Of a stretch of 64,000 nucleotides of DNA, positions 46,113-58,206 are shown piece after piece. Numbering within the stretch: the first letter of the stretch is position 1; every line of letters begins with the position of its first letter. Made by a program: the position numbers and the translations under genes. The notes beneath the pieces were generated by a model that was not told where the DNA came from, did not search any database, and was given only the letters and a program-made list of their open reading frames with translations. The DNA is from Fallopia convolvulus. Its lineage: Eukaryota > Streptophyta > Magnoliopsida > Caryophyllales > Polygonaceae. The stretch is from assembly GCA_964016875.1 (NCBI GenBank), contig OZ024726.1, positions 55,793,325 through 55,857,324 on the forward strand, written 5' to 3'.

Positions 46113-49100
46113 TCATATGGCTTGTTCGATCAGCAACTCCTGGCTCGGAAACTGCTCGTTTCGCGAAACGCCCAAATTATTTGACAGCTTTCTGCACAAC
46201 TGCAAGCATCCAAAAGCCAAGAAATTTATTCCTCTTTCAATCTACTCTCAAATTTTCCTTTATAAACTTTGTTTAGTCTTTTTCTAAAATCAAAATTATA
46301 GCCCTTATGTGCAAGATAATTCCAATGGAATAATTTGCAATTCCTTGCTTAGAAGTACTATCAAACAAAATATGCAAATAAAGTCCAGCAAAATCCACCA
46401 AGTGACATGTACATTAAACAGTACGTTTTTAGCAAAATTAACAGGTGAAAATGTTGCTCTTATAGGAGTTTTATTTTGCACATATCATCAATAGTTCAGA
46501 TCTGAGACACAAATTATCTTTTTACATTTATTGCGCGAGGAAGAAGAAGGAAAAGCATATGACTTACCTGCCTATATACTGAACCATCCCCATATGATTT
46601 TGTCAATTCAACCACATATAAGGATAGACTTATCTCAAAGACCTGATGAAATCATGGAGAAAATGAATACTTGGAATTAAATTAATTGTGATACATATAG
46701 CAGTAATAACCAAAAAATAAAACAGATTTTGTCAATAATAATAACTTGTCTGAATTAAAAGCTTGAATTTTTAGAACCAATGTTATATAATTTAAAGGAT
46801 ACTTACTTCTGCTACAACATAGAGGCTACCAGGACCCTTATAACCTTGTTCCTCCAACACCAATTTTAGCTGGACAAAGGGAAAATGTAACAAAATCAGC
46901 ACATCTAACATCTTAATGTGTCATTTGATATAACACTTTTGCGTGACATACTTTTCCATTCTTCCTCTTGACGCAAAATCCCATCCCAGTCCCAATCTCT
47001 TCGATTCTCTTAAGCAACACCTCGTGAGAAAGATTCGATGTGAACCTAATCTTCCTCTCAGATGCATCCTACAAAATTAGTCAAAGAGCACATTAAAGAA
47101 AAAATAACACCAATCTAAGATGCATTTTTAGTTCTTGGCTAAGTTTTGGTTCAGTCAATCACCTCTTGCTCGAAAAAGCCAGAGAGGTCAAAGAATGAAG
47201 ACATGCTGATCAGCTGAAAAGCATTGATAGGCGTCGGAAGGCCTTGAGTTCTGTATCCTTCGGATGGCTAATATGATAGAACAAATTTTAGAAAGTTTTC
47301 CTTGACAATTTTGCTAGAAAATATTAATAAAAAGAAGAAAAGTTGGTCACCTCTTCGTTCATGGAGAACGCGTCTTTGTCAATGTGTAAATTGTCCTCTT
47401 CATCCTCGGGTCTGTAAGGAGTGTACTCTTCTTTGAACCATGGATGCGCTTTTATGTCCGCCATTGTTATCCTCTTAGCGGGATTTGGCTCAAGAATTCT
47501 TTTAAGAAGATCCTGAGCTCCAGGAGAGAGAAATTCCGGCATCTCAAAATCCCCTTTGGCAATCTGAAGCAATCAAAAATGATTTACTTCCGGTTAGAAT
47601 GTCCATTCCACATCTGAAAGTTGGGATTAAACTGGATTAGCTAATATATAACACAGTCGATTACTCCTTCTATTTGTTAGTTTATAATCTTGGTTATTAT
47701 ATAATTATGTATTTCAGTATACTATATGTAAGTAGAGGCGTGTGTACTAGTCTCTAAGTTAGTCTCTAAGTCAGTTTCTTAACTGTTAAAGAAGACAGTT
47801 AAGGCAGTTGGTACAAGTTAGAAAGTAGTTATTTCTAACTAATATAAATATGTGTAATAAACGTCCTTGGCAACAACTAATGCCACATTACTGATTCAAT
47901 ACAAAATCTGTTAGTTGTGTTGTTTCAAGGCATACTCTGGTGTTCATATTCTGTCAATTGAGATCTCTGAATGTGTGTAAACTTACATTTGGTATCAGAG
48001 CATTTGTAAGAAAAACTACACGATGGATACTAAGGAGACTCAAGACCCTAAGATCAACACAAAGAAAGATATGGTGGTCGCTGAAACTTCAAACAAAACA
48101 GAAGTGGTTCGAGTACAGAATGAGAAAACCATTTCTATTCAGTATCCTATGTTGAATAAAACAAACTACTCGGCATGGGCAATTAAGATGGAAGTTTTCA
48201 TGACCGCCCAAGGAGTGTTTGATGCCATAGAGGGTGACGAAGTGGTGGACAACAAGAAGGATAAGATGGCACTCGCTGCCATATACCAGAGCATTAGTGA
48301 AGATATGCTTCTTCAATTGGGCGCCAAGAAGACGGCCAGAGAAGCGTGGTTGATGTTGAAGAACATGAATGAGGGGGCGGATAGGATCAAGGAAGTCAGA
48401 ACTCAAACACTTCTGAGAGAATTTGAGGGTTTGAGGATGAAAGAAGAGGAAACCATTGATGAGTACTCAGGGAAATTGAATGTCCTTGTGAATAAAATTA
48501 GATCACTGGGTAATCAATTTGAGGAGATCAAACTGGTGAAGAAATTCCTTAGATCGACATCGTCCAAGTATGTTCAAATGTCGTCAACCATAGAGGAATT
48601 TTGTGATTTGAAGACAAAAACCATGGATGAACTCATTGGTTCCTTCAAAGCACATGAAGAGAGACTACAGGAGTTTGGTGGAAAACATCAAGAGACTGCA
48701 CTCTTAACCAGGGCTGAATGGAAAGCAAAAGACAAGAAATTTCACAAGGATAAATTCTCTAAGAAGGCCTCAAGCAAGGAGAAGTCAAGAGAGAATGATC
48801 CGAGTCAATCAAAAGGCAAAGGAGATTGCAACGGTAAAGATCAAGATCAAAAAAGGTTCAAAAAGAAATTTGACAAGTCCAAGGTGAAGTGCTACGCATG
48901 TGGACAGAGAGGACATTTCTCCTACGACTGTGAGGATAAAGAAAAAGAAGACAAGGCAAATCTAATGGTGAAAGACTCTGACGAGGAACCAACACTCCTC
49001 ATGATGCAAGAGATGTTCGTTGCAACACCAGAGCTCTTGCTGTCAAGTACTGAGGTTGATGAGTCAAATAATTTGACAAAATGGTACCTGGATTCTGGTG

Positions 49101-52100
49101 CCTCAAACCATATGTCAGGAGAGGAAGAACACTTTACAGAATTGGACAAATCCTTCAAAGGTTCTGTAAAGTTTGGAAATGGATCCACTGTAAGCATTCT
49201 GGGAAAGGGCACTGTACTGTTTTTAACAAAGAATGGAGAGCACCTGCCCCTTACAGATGTCTATCTCATTCCGGATTTGAAGGCGAACATAATCAGTTTG
49301 GGACAACTTGACATGAAAGGGAATAAAACAGTGGTGAAAGATGGAGTTCTCAGCATATATTCCTCTAGAAGAAAACTGATTGCAAAGGTGAAGAGGCAAA
49401 ACAACAAACTGTACATCATGCATTTGAGAGTGGCAAGACAGGTTTGTCTATTATCTAAGCTTTCTGATCAAAATTGGTTATGGCATTCTCGATATGGGCA
49501 TTTGAATTTTTCTGCATTAAGATGTTTGTCTCAAAAGCAAATGGTCATGGGAATGCCAGACATTCAGCTAGTTAATAAATTCTGTGAGAGCTGTATGATT
49601 GGGAAGCAACATCGATCTCCATTCCCACATAAAGGGTCATTTAGAGCATCGCAGCCGCTGGAGTTAGTATATGGTGATCTTTGTGGGCCAATCACACCAG
49701 AAACTAAAGGAGGAAATAGGTATTTCTTGCTGTTGGTAGACGATTACTCCAGGTTCATGTGGGTCAGATTACTCAAGAACAAGGGTGAAGCTTTTGAGAA
49801 TTTCAGAAAATTCAAGAAATCAGTAGAAGTAGAAAAGGAGTGCAAGATGAAAGCATTTAGGACAGATAGAGGGGGTGAGTTTACTTCTTCTGAGTTTAAG
49901 AATTTCTGTGAGAATGAAGGCGTTAGAAGATTCTTGACTGCTCCCTACTCTCCACAACAGAACGGAGTAGTGGAAAGGAGAAACCAGATGGTGATGGAGA
50001 TGGCCAGGTGCATGCTTAAAAGCAAAGGTGTGCCATCTCAGTTCTGGGGAGAGGCAGTACATACTGCTGTGTATGTCCTAAACAGGTCGCCATCCAAAAG
50101 TGTCAAAGATGTGACCCCCTTTGAAGCCTGGCATGGAAAAAAACCGAGTGTGAAGCATTTGAGGGTATTTGGAAGTGTGGCCTATGCTAAGAATGTGACA
50201 CCTAATCTAAAAAAATTAGAAGATAGGAGTCACAAACTAGTCCTTGTTGGATATGAAGATGGTTCAAAAGCCTATAGGCTATTTGATCCTGTAAAAGAGA
50301 AAATTGTAATTAGTAGAGATGTGAAGATTGAAGAGGAGGAAGGCTGGGAGTGGGATAAAGAGATTGCTCAGGGCGAAAATTTATCAGAACAGACTTTCAG
50401 AGTTGTTCAGTCTCAGAGTATCTCACCAGAATTCGCATGTACAGATTCGAACGCTCCTCTTCAACCGTCTCTTCATGATGATACAGGAGTACAAGATGAA
50501 TTTGTAGTGACTCCAATTAGAGAAAATACTGAAAGAGAATCTGGCGAGTTGACTGGAATGTTTGATCACACCCCTCTGCGATACAGATCACTCCAGGATA
50601 TATATGACAATACTCAAGAAGTTGAAGAGGAAGCAGGCCTTTGTTTTTTGGCGTGTGATGAGCCAACCACTTATGAAGAGGCTTCGAATAGCAAAGATTG
50701 GCAGATAGCAATGGAAAGTGAGATGACTTCTATCACGAAGAATCAAACTTGGAGTCTAGTGACACTACCAAAGGGTCATAAAGCAATCGGTTTGAGGTGG
50801 ATATTCAAACTGAAAAAGGATCCAGAAGGTAGGGTGGTGAAACACAAGGCCAGGATTGTTGCCAAAGGGTATGTCCAAAGACAAGGGGTGGATTTTGAAG
50901 AAAGCTTTGCACCAGTCGCCAGGTTAGAAACAATCAGGTTACTTATTGCGTATGCTGCATCTAAGAATTTTGAGGTGCATCATATGGATGTTAAGACGGC
51001 TTTCCTTAATGGAGAGATACAAGAGGAAGTCTATGTTAAACAGCCAGATGGATTCATTGATGAAAAAAAGCCAGAGAAAGTGTATAAACTACACAAGGCA
51101 CTATATGGATTGAAACAAGCCCCGAGAGCATGGAATGCAAAGCTAGACAGAAGCCTGAAAGACTCTGGATTCAAGAGATGCAAGACAGAACATGCACTCT
51201 ACACACGTTTCAAGAAGAAAGAAGAACTAATCTTGGGTGTGTACGTAGATGATCTGGTAATAGTTGGTTCAAGTCAGGAAGCCATACACTCTTTCAAGCG
51301 TGAGATGATGGAAATGTTTGAAATGAGTGATTTGGGTTACTTAAGCTACTACTTGGGGTTAGAGGTGAGACAAAGTGAGAATGAAATCACCATCTGTCAA
51401 GAGGGACTAGCTAGGAAGATTATTGAAAAACTTGGATTGAAAGATTGTAATCCAAGTTTAATTCCCATGGAGCCACGACTGAAGTTGAGCAAAACAGAAT
51501 ATGATGAAGAACTCGTTGATGATTCTGTATACAGGAGTTTAATAGGGAGCCTTAGATATCTGGTGAACTCAAGGCCAGACATAAGCTTCTGTGTTGGTGT
51601 ACTGTCAAGGTTTATGGAGGCTCCAAGGACTTCCCACATGGATGCGCTGAAAAGGGTACTAAGGTATGTAAAAGGTACACTAAAGTATGGTGTTGTGTTT
51701 AAGAGAAACAATACAAACACAAAGCTGGTGGGATACAGTGACAGTGATTTGGCTGGTGATGTGGATGATAGGAAAAGCACTAGTGGAATAGTCTACTTTC
51801 TAGGAGAAAATCCTGTCACTTGGGTGTCGAAAAAACAGAAGGTAGTTGCTTTATCCTCATGTGAAGCCGAGTATATGGCAGCGACTGCGGGCACCTGTCA
51901 AGGGATTTGGCTGCAAAGTTTACTGGAGACGCTGGAAGGAAAGACAGGTATTGCTCCAGTACTTTATGTGGATAACAAGTCAGCAATAGCCTTGGCGAAA
52001 AATCCTGTCTTTCATGATCGTAGTAAACATATAGATACCAAGTTTCATTTCATCAGGGATTGTGTGGAGGAAGGAAAAATCAGAGTTGAATACGTGCCCA

Positions 52101-55100
52101 CTAATGATCAACTGGGAGATCTCTTCACAAAGCCGTTAGCTAAACAGAGGTTCTATGACCTGAGGGCTAGAATTGGAATGAAGTGTGTGCACCAAGATTA
52201 AAGGGGTGAATGTTAGTTTATAATCTTGGTTATTATATAATTATGTATTTCAGTATACTATATGTAAGTAGAGGCGTGTGTACTAGTCTCTAAGTTAGTC
52301 TCTAAGTCAGTTTCTTAACTGTTAAAGAAGACAGTTAAGGCAGTTGGTACAAGTTAGAAAGTAGTTATTTCTAACTAATATAAATATGTGTAATAAACGT
52401 CCTTGGCAACAACTAATGCCACGTTACTGATTCAATACAAAATCTGTTAGTTGTGTTGTTTCAAGGCATACTCTGGTGTTCATATTCTGTCAATTGAGAT
52501 CTCTGAATGTGTGTAAACTTACACTATTGCCAATTGGTTTTAGGATGGAGCCCACCCAGGCTAATATCGAATTTAGAATCTTTACTAAGAATGTGATATC
52601 GGGTTGAAGATCTTCCAAGTACCTTATAGTAGAGAACCACACGATTTCTATCATCGAATGGAAAGTAACCAGTAAGAATCACAAAGAGAATAACACCACA
52701 TGACCAAATATCAGCAGCATCACCATCATAGCCTTTGTTAGCAAGGATTTCGGGAGCAACATAATTGGGGCTTCCACAGGTCGTATGAAGCAACCCATCT
52801 TCCTAATCGCAATAAAACGAAAAAAAATGTCAAATAAGCCCATGATATTTCATCCTAAAGTTTGTAGTTGGCCCACGGACTATCATAAGTCAAACTTCAA
52901 AAAAGATTTGGGTGTGATTTTACTTACTCTAAGATGTTGTGGCAATGCACTGAGGCCAAAATCAGACACTTTGATGTTCCCTTTGGCATCAACAAGTATA
53001 TTCTCTAGCTGAACAGTTTGAAACAATGATCAAAGAAGTAGTTGGTTTAGAATTGGTAAGCATTCAAATCAGTAAAATTACAGCAAGTGTGATAATGATA
53101 ATGAAATGTGACCTTAAGATCGCGGTGAAAGACGCCCTTTTCGTGACAATAACTAACAGCATCAATTAGTTGGTGGAAGAGCCTTCGGCCTTGTTTCTCC
53201 TGGACCTTGCCCTTTCCTGACTGAAGAAAAAATATATGAATCAAACAAAGATATAATCACAGTTGAAATTTTCTTAGTGGTGGTGACTTACAATTTTGTT
53301 GAACAATTCTCCACCATTGACATACTCAAAGATCATGTAAATCTTGGTTTTGCTTGCCAATACCTGCATTATAGCAATCGGAAACCAATCAATTCAAACA
53401 TGTTATTATCAATAAGCAAGGTTTTTTTGGATCTTATCACAACGATATCCATCATATTACGCCTTAGTGATAGTTTTCTCTTAAAGTTTCATAACGTGGC
53501 AAATTTAGCTTGACTTCAATTGTTTGGAAAACGTAACTCATATAATCATCACAGGGTCAACTCACCCTCACGTTGACCCTGTGATATATACTTAGAAAAA
53601 ACGTAATATGATGGAAAACGTAAATATATACTTAGAAAAAAAAAGATGCAAAGAGGAACATATATTTTAGGACAAGAGAGAATATAAGCCATTCTTGAAT
53701 ATAGACAAACAAATGCAACATTTCTAATTCAATTAGTACTTCCACAAAGTTGAGGACCATTATCCAATGATTCAATTTTAATTTTTTTAAAGAAAAAAAC
53801 AATTTTCTTCATTTTTTTTTTTACCAAATTCAGTTGGAAAAATCGTGATTTTTTGTACCTAAACGACATATTTTTTTTGGCAGTCTTCTACCTCGGTCAA
53901 TTGTCGGCATCAAAATAGAAATTATTAGTGGGCATGTGAACAACATAGATAATTATTGATTTATTATTTATTACAAAATTAAGATAGTTTTATAAAACTC
54001 ACAAAAATTTATAACCACTTCTTTTTTTGCTAGAATTTAAAAATCACTTTAGGACTTTTGTGTATGTATGTGTTATTTGACAAAACATCACACTTTGTAA
54101 GCATGCATGATACGTCATGCCACACATTAAAACTTTCTATAAGCACAATAGAGTATAATGATATGTTGTTTTATATCCGTCGGACGAATCCATAAGTATA
54201 TACAACTATACAAGCCCTAAAAGCATCTGAAAGTCGTGATCTTGGCATAATTCAAACATTCACTTACTACCACAGGCCCATGGCCCAGTGTCACATCCAT
54301 ATTAATCGTTTTTTGGACCACACACAAACACAACTAATAACTCAAGGCCCCCCCATACAACTATACAAGGCACAAAAAAGAAAAACAGAGACATGCATTA
54401 CGATTTTTTTAACAATTTTTTTCTTAATGATATGAGGTTAAGATCTTTAAAATAAAAATATTTATTAATTTTTATTTATTTAGAATTAATAATTTTTTAA
54501 AAAAATAATTTATTGGTTTTTTTTAGAATTTTATTTTAAAATTTAACCTCTATATAGATTAAAAAAAATCGTTTTTTGATAAGACATTATCAAAACCATT
54601 TAATTGAGTTTTCAACATGTGCCATTTCAGCAACTTCCTGGTACAGTAAATTAATTAAGAGCTTTGAATTTTCAGCAAGTACCATTTCGTCACGGCATTA
54701 ATTTCATGTTCGGCCATATTCGATCTTGGTGCTTGTTTGGTTGTCTATTAAAATCTCATGATTTTGAAAAACTCAGATATCTAATATATGTGTTTGGTTA
54801 AATTATTTTCATGAATAAAACACAGAAAATTAAATTCCCATGATTTACACTTTCTACATAATGGAGGAATTACAATTACCTAGGTGGGGGTGGGTAAGAT
54901 CAAATTCCTCCATTTTTTTTACAAATATTTTTAATTTTTTTTTGTATTTAAATTGGAAATTTCCTATTTACCCATGAATCAAACTCTAGATTTTAATAGA
55001 TAAAGGTTATAATAGTAATAGTAAGTAATTTCACATGAATTTATACATTCATCCAAACAAAAGGTGTGATCTTAATTATTAGGAATTTAATTTCAACCAA

Positions 55101-56682
55101 ACATATTTTTTTAAATTCACATGATTTATAATATCCGAAAAATCAATTCCCATGAATTAAGTTCCTATGAATTATACTTTCTGTATTTAACCAAACGAGC
55201 ACGTTCCTCTCATAACTATTTTTTCAGTGTATTCGAGAAGCAAAACAACAAAACAAAATAAACAACGCAAAGGCGAAGGTGTCCAATATTGAACATTATT
55301 CGAATCCTTACCCTTTGAATGTCATTTTAACGCAAAACACAGCTGCACATTTGAGACAAATAAATGTTTTCTCTAAAATGACATTAAATTATCGCTTTTT
55401 TTTAATACTGTGCATAGAATAAAACTCTATATTTAGAAGCTAATTTTTTTTATTTAGAAACATAAATCTTCTAAAAAAATATAATAATTTAAATTAAAAA
55501 TCTTGAAAATATTTAGTCTTGCTCTATGCCTCTAAAACCTTCCTTGAACTAAAAAGAAATTTAACATGTCGAAGAAAATGACGAATATGGGGGGATAAAT
55601 AATCATGATAAAGATAGTTTAATTACCTCATACAGCCTGACAATGTTTGGATGCTTCAGTATCTTCAAGGTGCTGATTTCCCTCTTTATCTACAAATCAA
55701 ATCCCAAAATATCCGTTTATTCTCCTAACAACTCGCACCTTAATATTAAATTTCTCTAGGATGATGGTATCATACACATATAAACCTAGTATATAAAATC
55801 AATTAACACCTTAATATTAAATTTTATTCTAAAATCAATCGAAAATAAAAAGAGAACCTCGTCCACCAACTCATACACTTAGTTGTTTAATCCCAATTTT
55901 TAGATTTAAAAAGTTTATATCCTCAATAATTGACACATCACCAACGCCATTTTGATCCTCGTGATACTCGATCCACTACACAATCTTCTAAAAAATAGTA
56001 AATTAATCTTAGGTGTGGAAAGACCACCTAGCACTTAGAGAATCTGAATCATTGCTTAAGTAATTCAAGATAAGTGCCTAACCTAGGCTGGAATGCTTTC
56101 CAACTTCTAGGTGAAATGTATGTTTTGAGAGTTATCTCGCTTGATTAATATATAATTTAATGAGCTAGTCTATTTATTGTCATATAGTTTTTGAGTGGAA
56201 CATAATTGAGTTTGTATAATAGGTCCGTTACATCATGACTCACAGATTATATATCGGCCCATCGGTGGAGTTTATTTTCTGAAGTGTTCGGGCTTGTAGA
56301 ATAAAAAAAGGACCTTCCCTAATCTTAAGAGATTCTGTCCAAGTGACAGACTCAGAAACCTAATGGAGTTTGTATGTCCGGACTTTAATAATCTAGGCAG
56401 AGTCTGACGGGATTTTTTTTAGAATAGTGAATACACAACCACAAAGAGATCAAAAGATATATAGAAGATGATCATAACAATGGAGAAAGGACAAACCTGA
56501 TCAGTAATCTTAAGTCCGAGTATCTTCTCCTTCTGAAGAATCTTGACGGCGAAGGAATCTCCGGTGTGGAGATTCCTCGCCAATTTGACCTTACCGAAGT
56601 TGCCTTCTCCCAAGGTCCTCCCGACCTCGTACTTTCCGAGTCGCATCAATTTCCCTCTTTCTCCAACCATATAACGATCCAA
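46113..56682 (-). CDS. CIPK1: CBL-interacting protein kinase (CIPK1/CIPK17 type), 12 exons
   Basis: Minus-strand exons: 56682-56497, 55689-55627, 53363-53292, 53220-53113, 53008-52928, 52802-52623, 47563-47351, 47267-47163, 47068-46952, 46869-46807, 46642-46568 and 46199-46113. They join to 1350 nt (449 aa) with GT-AG sites and consistent phase. It is a Ser/Thr kinase activated by calcium-bound CBL sensors, acting in ion transport and stress signalling. Kinase landmarks are glycine loop LGEGNFGKV (24-32), Lys47, Glu66, HRDLK with Asp141, DFG 159-161 and APE 186-188. The regulatory part has the NAF motif INAFQLISMSSFFDLSGFF (from 315) and the PP2C-binding region ERKIRFTSNLSHEVLLKRIE. Intron 6 (52622-47564) holds a full antisense copia element; without it the intron would be about 205 bp. 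The intron 3 acceptor leaves one residue fewer than I expect before GKGKVQE. Splice sites look intact, so the gene is probably functional. Confidence 0.94.
47675..47987 (+). repeat. 5' LTR of the young copia element
   Basis: 313 bp, from TGTTAGTTTA to AAACTTACA. It contains TATAAATA at about 47840, a likely promoter box. Confidence 0.96.
48023..52201 (+). CDS. Copia gag-pol polyprotein, 1392 aa, intact
   Basis: A single frame encodes all retrotransposon functions. Gag (about 1-300) includes LNKTNYSAWAIKMEVFM and the zinc knuckle CYACGQRGHFSYDC starting at residue 290. The aspartic protease has DSGASNHM at 357. The integrase has its zinc region ending in CESCMIGKQHRSPFP, and catalytic Asp552, Asp615 and Glu651 (spacing 35, as in DD35E). 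RT contains MDVKTAFLNGEIQEEVYVKQ and catalytic YVDD at 1074-1077. RNase H has GYSDSDLAGD, SCEAEYMA and DNKSAIALAKNPVFHDRSKH. The ATG follows the primer site by 21 bp, and the stop TAA (52199-52201) overlaps the purine tract. No stop or frameshift is present. Gag and Pol are in one frame, so their ratio must be set after translation or by splicing (inference). I do not assign the lineage. Confidence 0.96.
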   Translation: MDTKETQDPKINTKKDMVVAETSNKTEVVRVQNEKTISIQYPMLNKTNYSAWAIKMEVFMTAQGVFDAIEGDEVVDNKKDKMALAAIYQSISEDMLLQLGAKKTAREAWLMLKNMNEGADRIKEVRTQTLLREFEGLRMKEEETIDEYSGKLNVLVNKIRSLGNQFEEIKLVKKFLRSTSSKYVQMSSTIEEFCDLKTKTMDELIGSFKAHEERLQEFGGKHQETALLTRAEWKAKDKKFHKDKFSKKASSKEKSRENDPSQSKGKGDCNGKDQDQKRFKKKFDKSKVKCYACGQRGHFSYDCEDKEKEDKANLMVKDSDEEPTLLMMQEMFVATPELLLSSTEVDESNNLTKWYLDSGASNHMSGEEEHFTELDKSFKGSVKFGNGSTVSILGKGTVLFLTKNGEHLPLTDVYLIPDLKANIISLGQLDMKGNKTVVKDGVLSIYSSRRKLIAKVKRQNNKLYIMHLRVARQVCLLSKLSDQNWLWHSRYGHLNFSALRCLSQKQMVMGMPDIQLVNKFCESCMIGKQHRSPFPHKGSFRASQPLELVYGDLCGPITPETKGGNRYFLLLVDDYSRFMWVRLLKNKGEAFENFRKFKKSVEVEKECKMKAFRTDRGGEFTSSEFKNFCENEGVRRFLTAPYSPQQNGVVERRNQMVMEMARCMLKSKGVPSQFWGEAVHTAVYVLNRSPSKSVKDVTPFEAWHGKKPSVKHLRVFGSVAYAKNVTPNLKKLEDRSHKLVLVGYEDGSKAYRLFDPVKEKIVISRDVKIEEEEGWEWDKEIAQGENLSEQTFRVVQSQSISPEFACTDSNAPLQPSLHDDTGVQDEFVVTPIRENTERESGELTGMFDHTPLRYRSLQDIYDNTQEVEEEAGLCFLACDEPTTYEEASNSKDWQIAMESEMTSITKNQTWSLVTLPKGHKAIGLRWIFKLKKDPEGRVVKHKARIVAKGYVQRQGVDFEESFAPVARLETIRLLIAYAASKNFEVHHMDVKTAFLNGEIQEEVYVKQPDGFIDEKKPEKVYKLHKALYGLKQAPRAWNAKLDRSLKDSGFKRCKTEHALYTRFKKKEELILGVYVDDLVIVGSSQEAIHSFKREMMEMFEMSDLGYLSYYLGLEVRQSENEITICQEGLARKIIEKLGLKDCNPSLIPMEPRLKLSKTEYDEELVDDSVYRSLIGSLRYLVNSRPDISFCVGVLSRFMEAPRTSHMDALKRVLRYVKGTLKYGVVFKRNNTNTKLVGYSDSDLAGDVDDRKSTSGIVYFLGENPVTWVSKKQKVVALSSCEAEYMAATAGTCQGIWLQSLLETLEGKTGIAPVLYVDNKSAIALAKNPVFHDRSKHIDTKFHFIRDCVEEGKIRVEYVPTNDQLGDLFTKPLAKQRFYDLRARIGMKCVHQD
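52211..52523 (+). repeat. 3' LTR of the young copia element
   Basis: 313 bp, with one difference from the 5' LTR. It is followed by CTATT. Confidence 0.96.
53549..53584. repeat. 13-bp perfect inverted repeat with 10-nt loop, CIPK intron 2
   Basis: TCACAGGGTCAAC at 53549-53561 pairs exactly with 53572-53584 across TCACCCTCAC. Just after it, ATATATACTTAGAAAAAA occurs twice (about 53585 and 53625). Confidence 0.8.
54729..55202. mobile_element. MITE, about 474 bp, in CIPK intron 2
   Basis: The left end GTGCTTGTTTGGTT and the reverse-complemented right end GTGCTCGTTTGGTT match at 13 of 14. Inside, words such as AATTCCCATGA and TTTCACATGAATTTA recur in both orientations. No clear target duplication was found, so the superfamily is open. 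Confidence 0.6.
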
Positions 56683-56900
56683 CGAATCAGTCGATCGATC
56701 AAGCTCCTATCTTTAATTGTGTTACGATGATCACAATTTCCTGCGCGATGCCAGGAAATTAACAAAGATGAATTTATTGACGAGGATCGATGATCAGATG
56801 TGGGCGTTGCTTTCGGAGTGACGAGTACCTCAACTTGCTTGGAGAGAATTAAGAGAGAGAGCTGATCATGTTATGTGGTCTGAGGGAAAATGGGGCCTCA
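56683..56900 (-). promoter_or_regulatory. CIPK 5' leader and proximal promoter
   Basis: This is the sequence upstream of the ATG on the minus strand. A GA/CT-rich patch (AGAGAGAGAGCTGATCATG near 56852) lies about 180 bp upstream. No convincing TATA box is seen. Confidence 0.4.
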
Positions 56901-58201
56901 TTAATATTTCTTATTAATTCCCTTCGGCCAACCAAGCACCGGCTTCTGATTTTTTTTTAAATAAAAATAAATAGATAATGATGGGCTACTAGCCAGCAAA
57001 TTGTGGTGATGGTTATTTCCATTGCACGTCAATTTTGTTTGTTAATGATTGTCATCTATTTTAATTATCGGTTCGAATAATGTGTGCCCATAAAAATACA
57101 ATAAAAATATTAATTTAGGAAATAATTTCAAAACTATTCTTTAAAGTAAAATTAATAAACCCTTTTAAAAAAAATAAAATTAACAAACAATATCCACATT
57201 TATCAAGATTAGAATTCTAAATGTGTTAGAAAAATCTTTTAACTATTTACCAAGCTCCTTTTTTTTGATAATTTACCAAGCTCCTTAAACGCCTAATCAA
57301 TATCTAACCTTTTTTGTATGGACCTTAAATGGAAGTTAAAGTGATCGATCAATTATTTGTCAAGTCTCATTAGTTTAACTAACTGGTATGCGATGATGTC
57401 TGTAATTGTGATTATTAGATCGTGAGTTTAAACATCTCCTCTCTCATTATATACTGTATATTATATTGGCTATGAGTGTCTTCTATGGAAAAAGAAAATT
57501 ATTTACATAAAATGAGTAAATAAAATAGAAGATGTAATTTTGATTTTATAAGGAAATAGAAGTAGCAAAAATAATGAGAATCAAAGTCAACATATATTTT
57601 TTGTAGATTTGACACGTGTAGAATCTTACAAGTAAATCAAATAAGGGACGAGCGATAAACGTGTATGATGTGAACATAATAAAATACGGGTGAACATAAG
57701 AAAATGTCAACGTAATGCATTAACGTGTATCATGGATTAGAATTAATGGTAAGCAACGTAATCGTGTTCAATAAACGTTACGTATACATATTAACTACTA
57801 TCTGTAAATATCAATTTCAAGGTAAAATATGTATTTGTTTTTGGCCTTTTGGGCACAAGTAAGAGCTTAGAAACCAATTTTAGATTAGCATTCTCTTTTT
57901 CTACCAAAAAAAAAAAAAGATTAGCATTCTCTTTTCCATGCACGTCTTGCACCTCCTCCTCATTGCCAACTAGACATCCATGGTTGGATGTGATAGAGAT
58001 CAGTACTAATTGAGGAATTCTCGTAATCAAAATCAGCTAGAGATTTTGAGAAAAAATAAGCATTATCTCCTTACAAAACCATTTTTGTTAGAATCGTACG
58101 TAGATTGTTACAGGCTCCACGTTTGAGCTAACATATAATTAAGGATTTAAGGAGCAAGAGACCTCAAACCTCACAACAAAACCTTTGCCTTCAACAACAT
58201 G
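56901..58201. other. Intergenic, unassigned
   Basis: AT-rich. A repeated TTAGATTAGCATTCTCTTTT word occurs around 57880 and 57920, separated by an A tract. No gene or element is recognised. Frame 57791-58030 matches nothing known to me. Confidence 0.45.
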
Positions 58202-58206
58202 CAATT

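Larger units (their letters stand above)
47675..52523 (+). mobile_element. Intact young Ty1/copia retrotransposon, 4849 bp, in CIPK intron 6
   Basis: Two 313-bp LTRs (TGTTAGTTTA to AACTTACA) differ at one position only (A at 47887, G at 52423). A perfect 5-bp duplication CTATT lies at 47670-47674 and 52524-52528. The primer site TGGTATCAGAGC is at 47990-48001, and a purine tract AAGGGGTGAA (52201-52210) abuts the 3' LTR. The internal region has one uninterrupted gag-pol. All parts needed for autonomous transposition are present, so it inserted very recently and may be competent. It runs opposite to the host kinase gene. Confidence 0.97.

Noticed and set aside
52524..53244. Separate short kinase genes
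   Set aside because: The frames are exons 4-6 of one CIPK gene, with clean splice junctions joining them.
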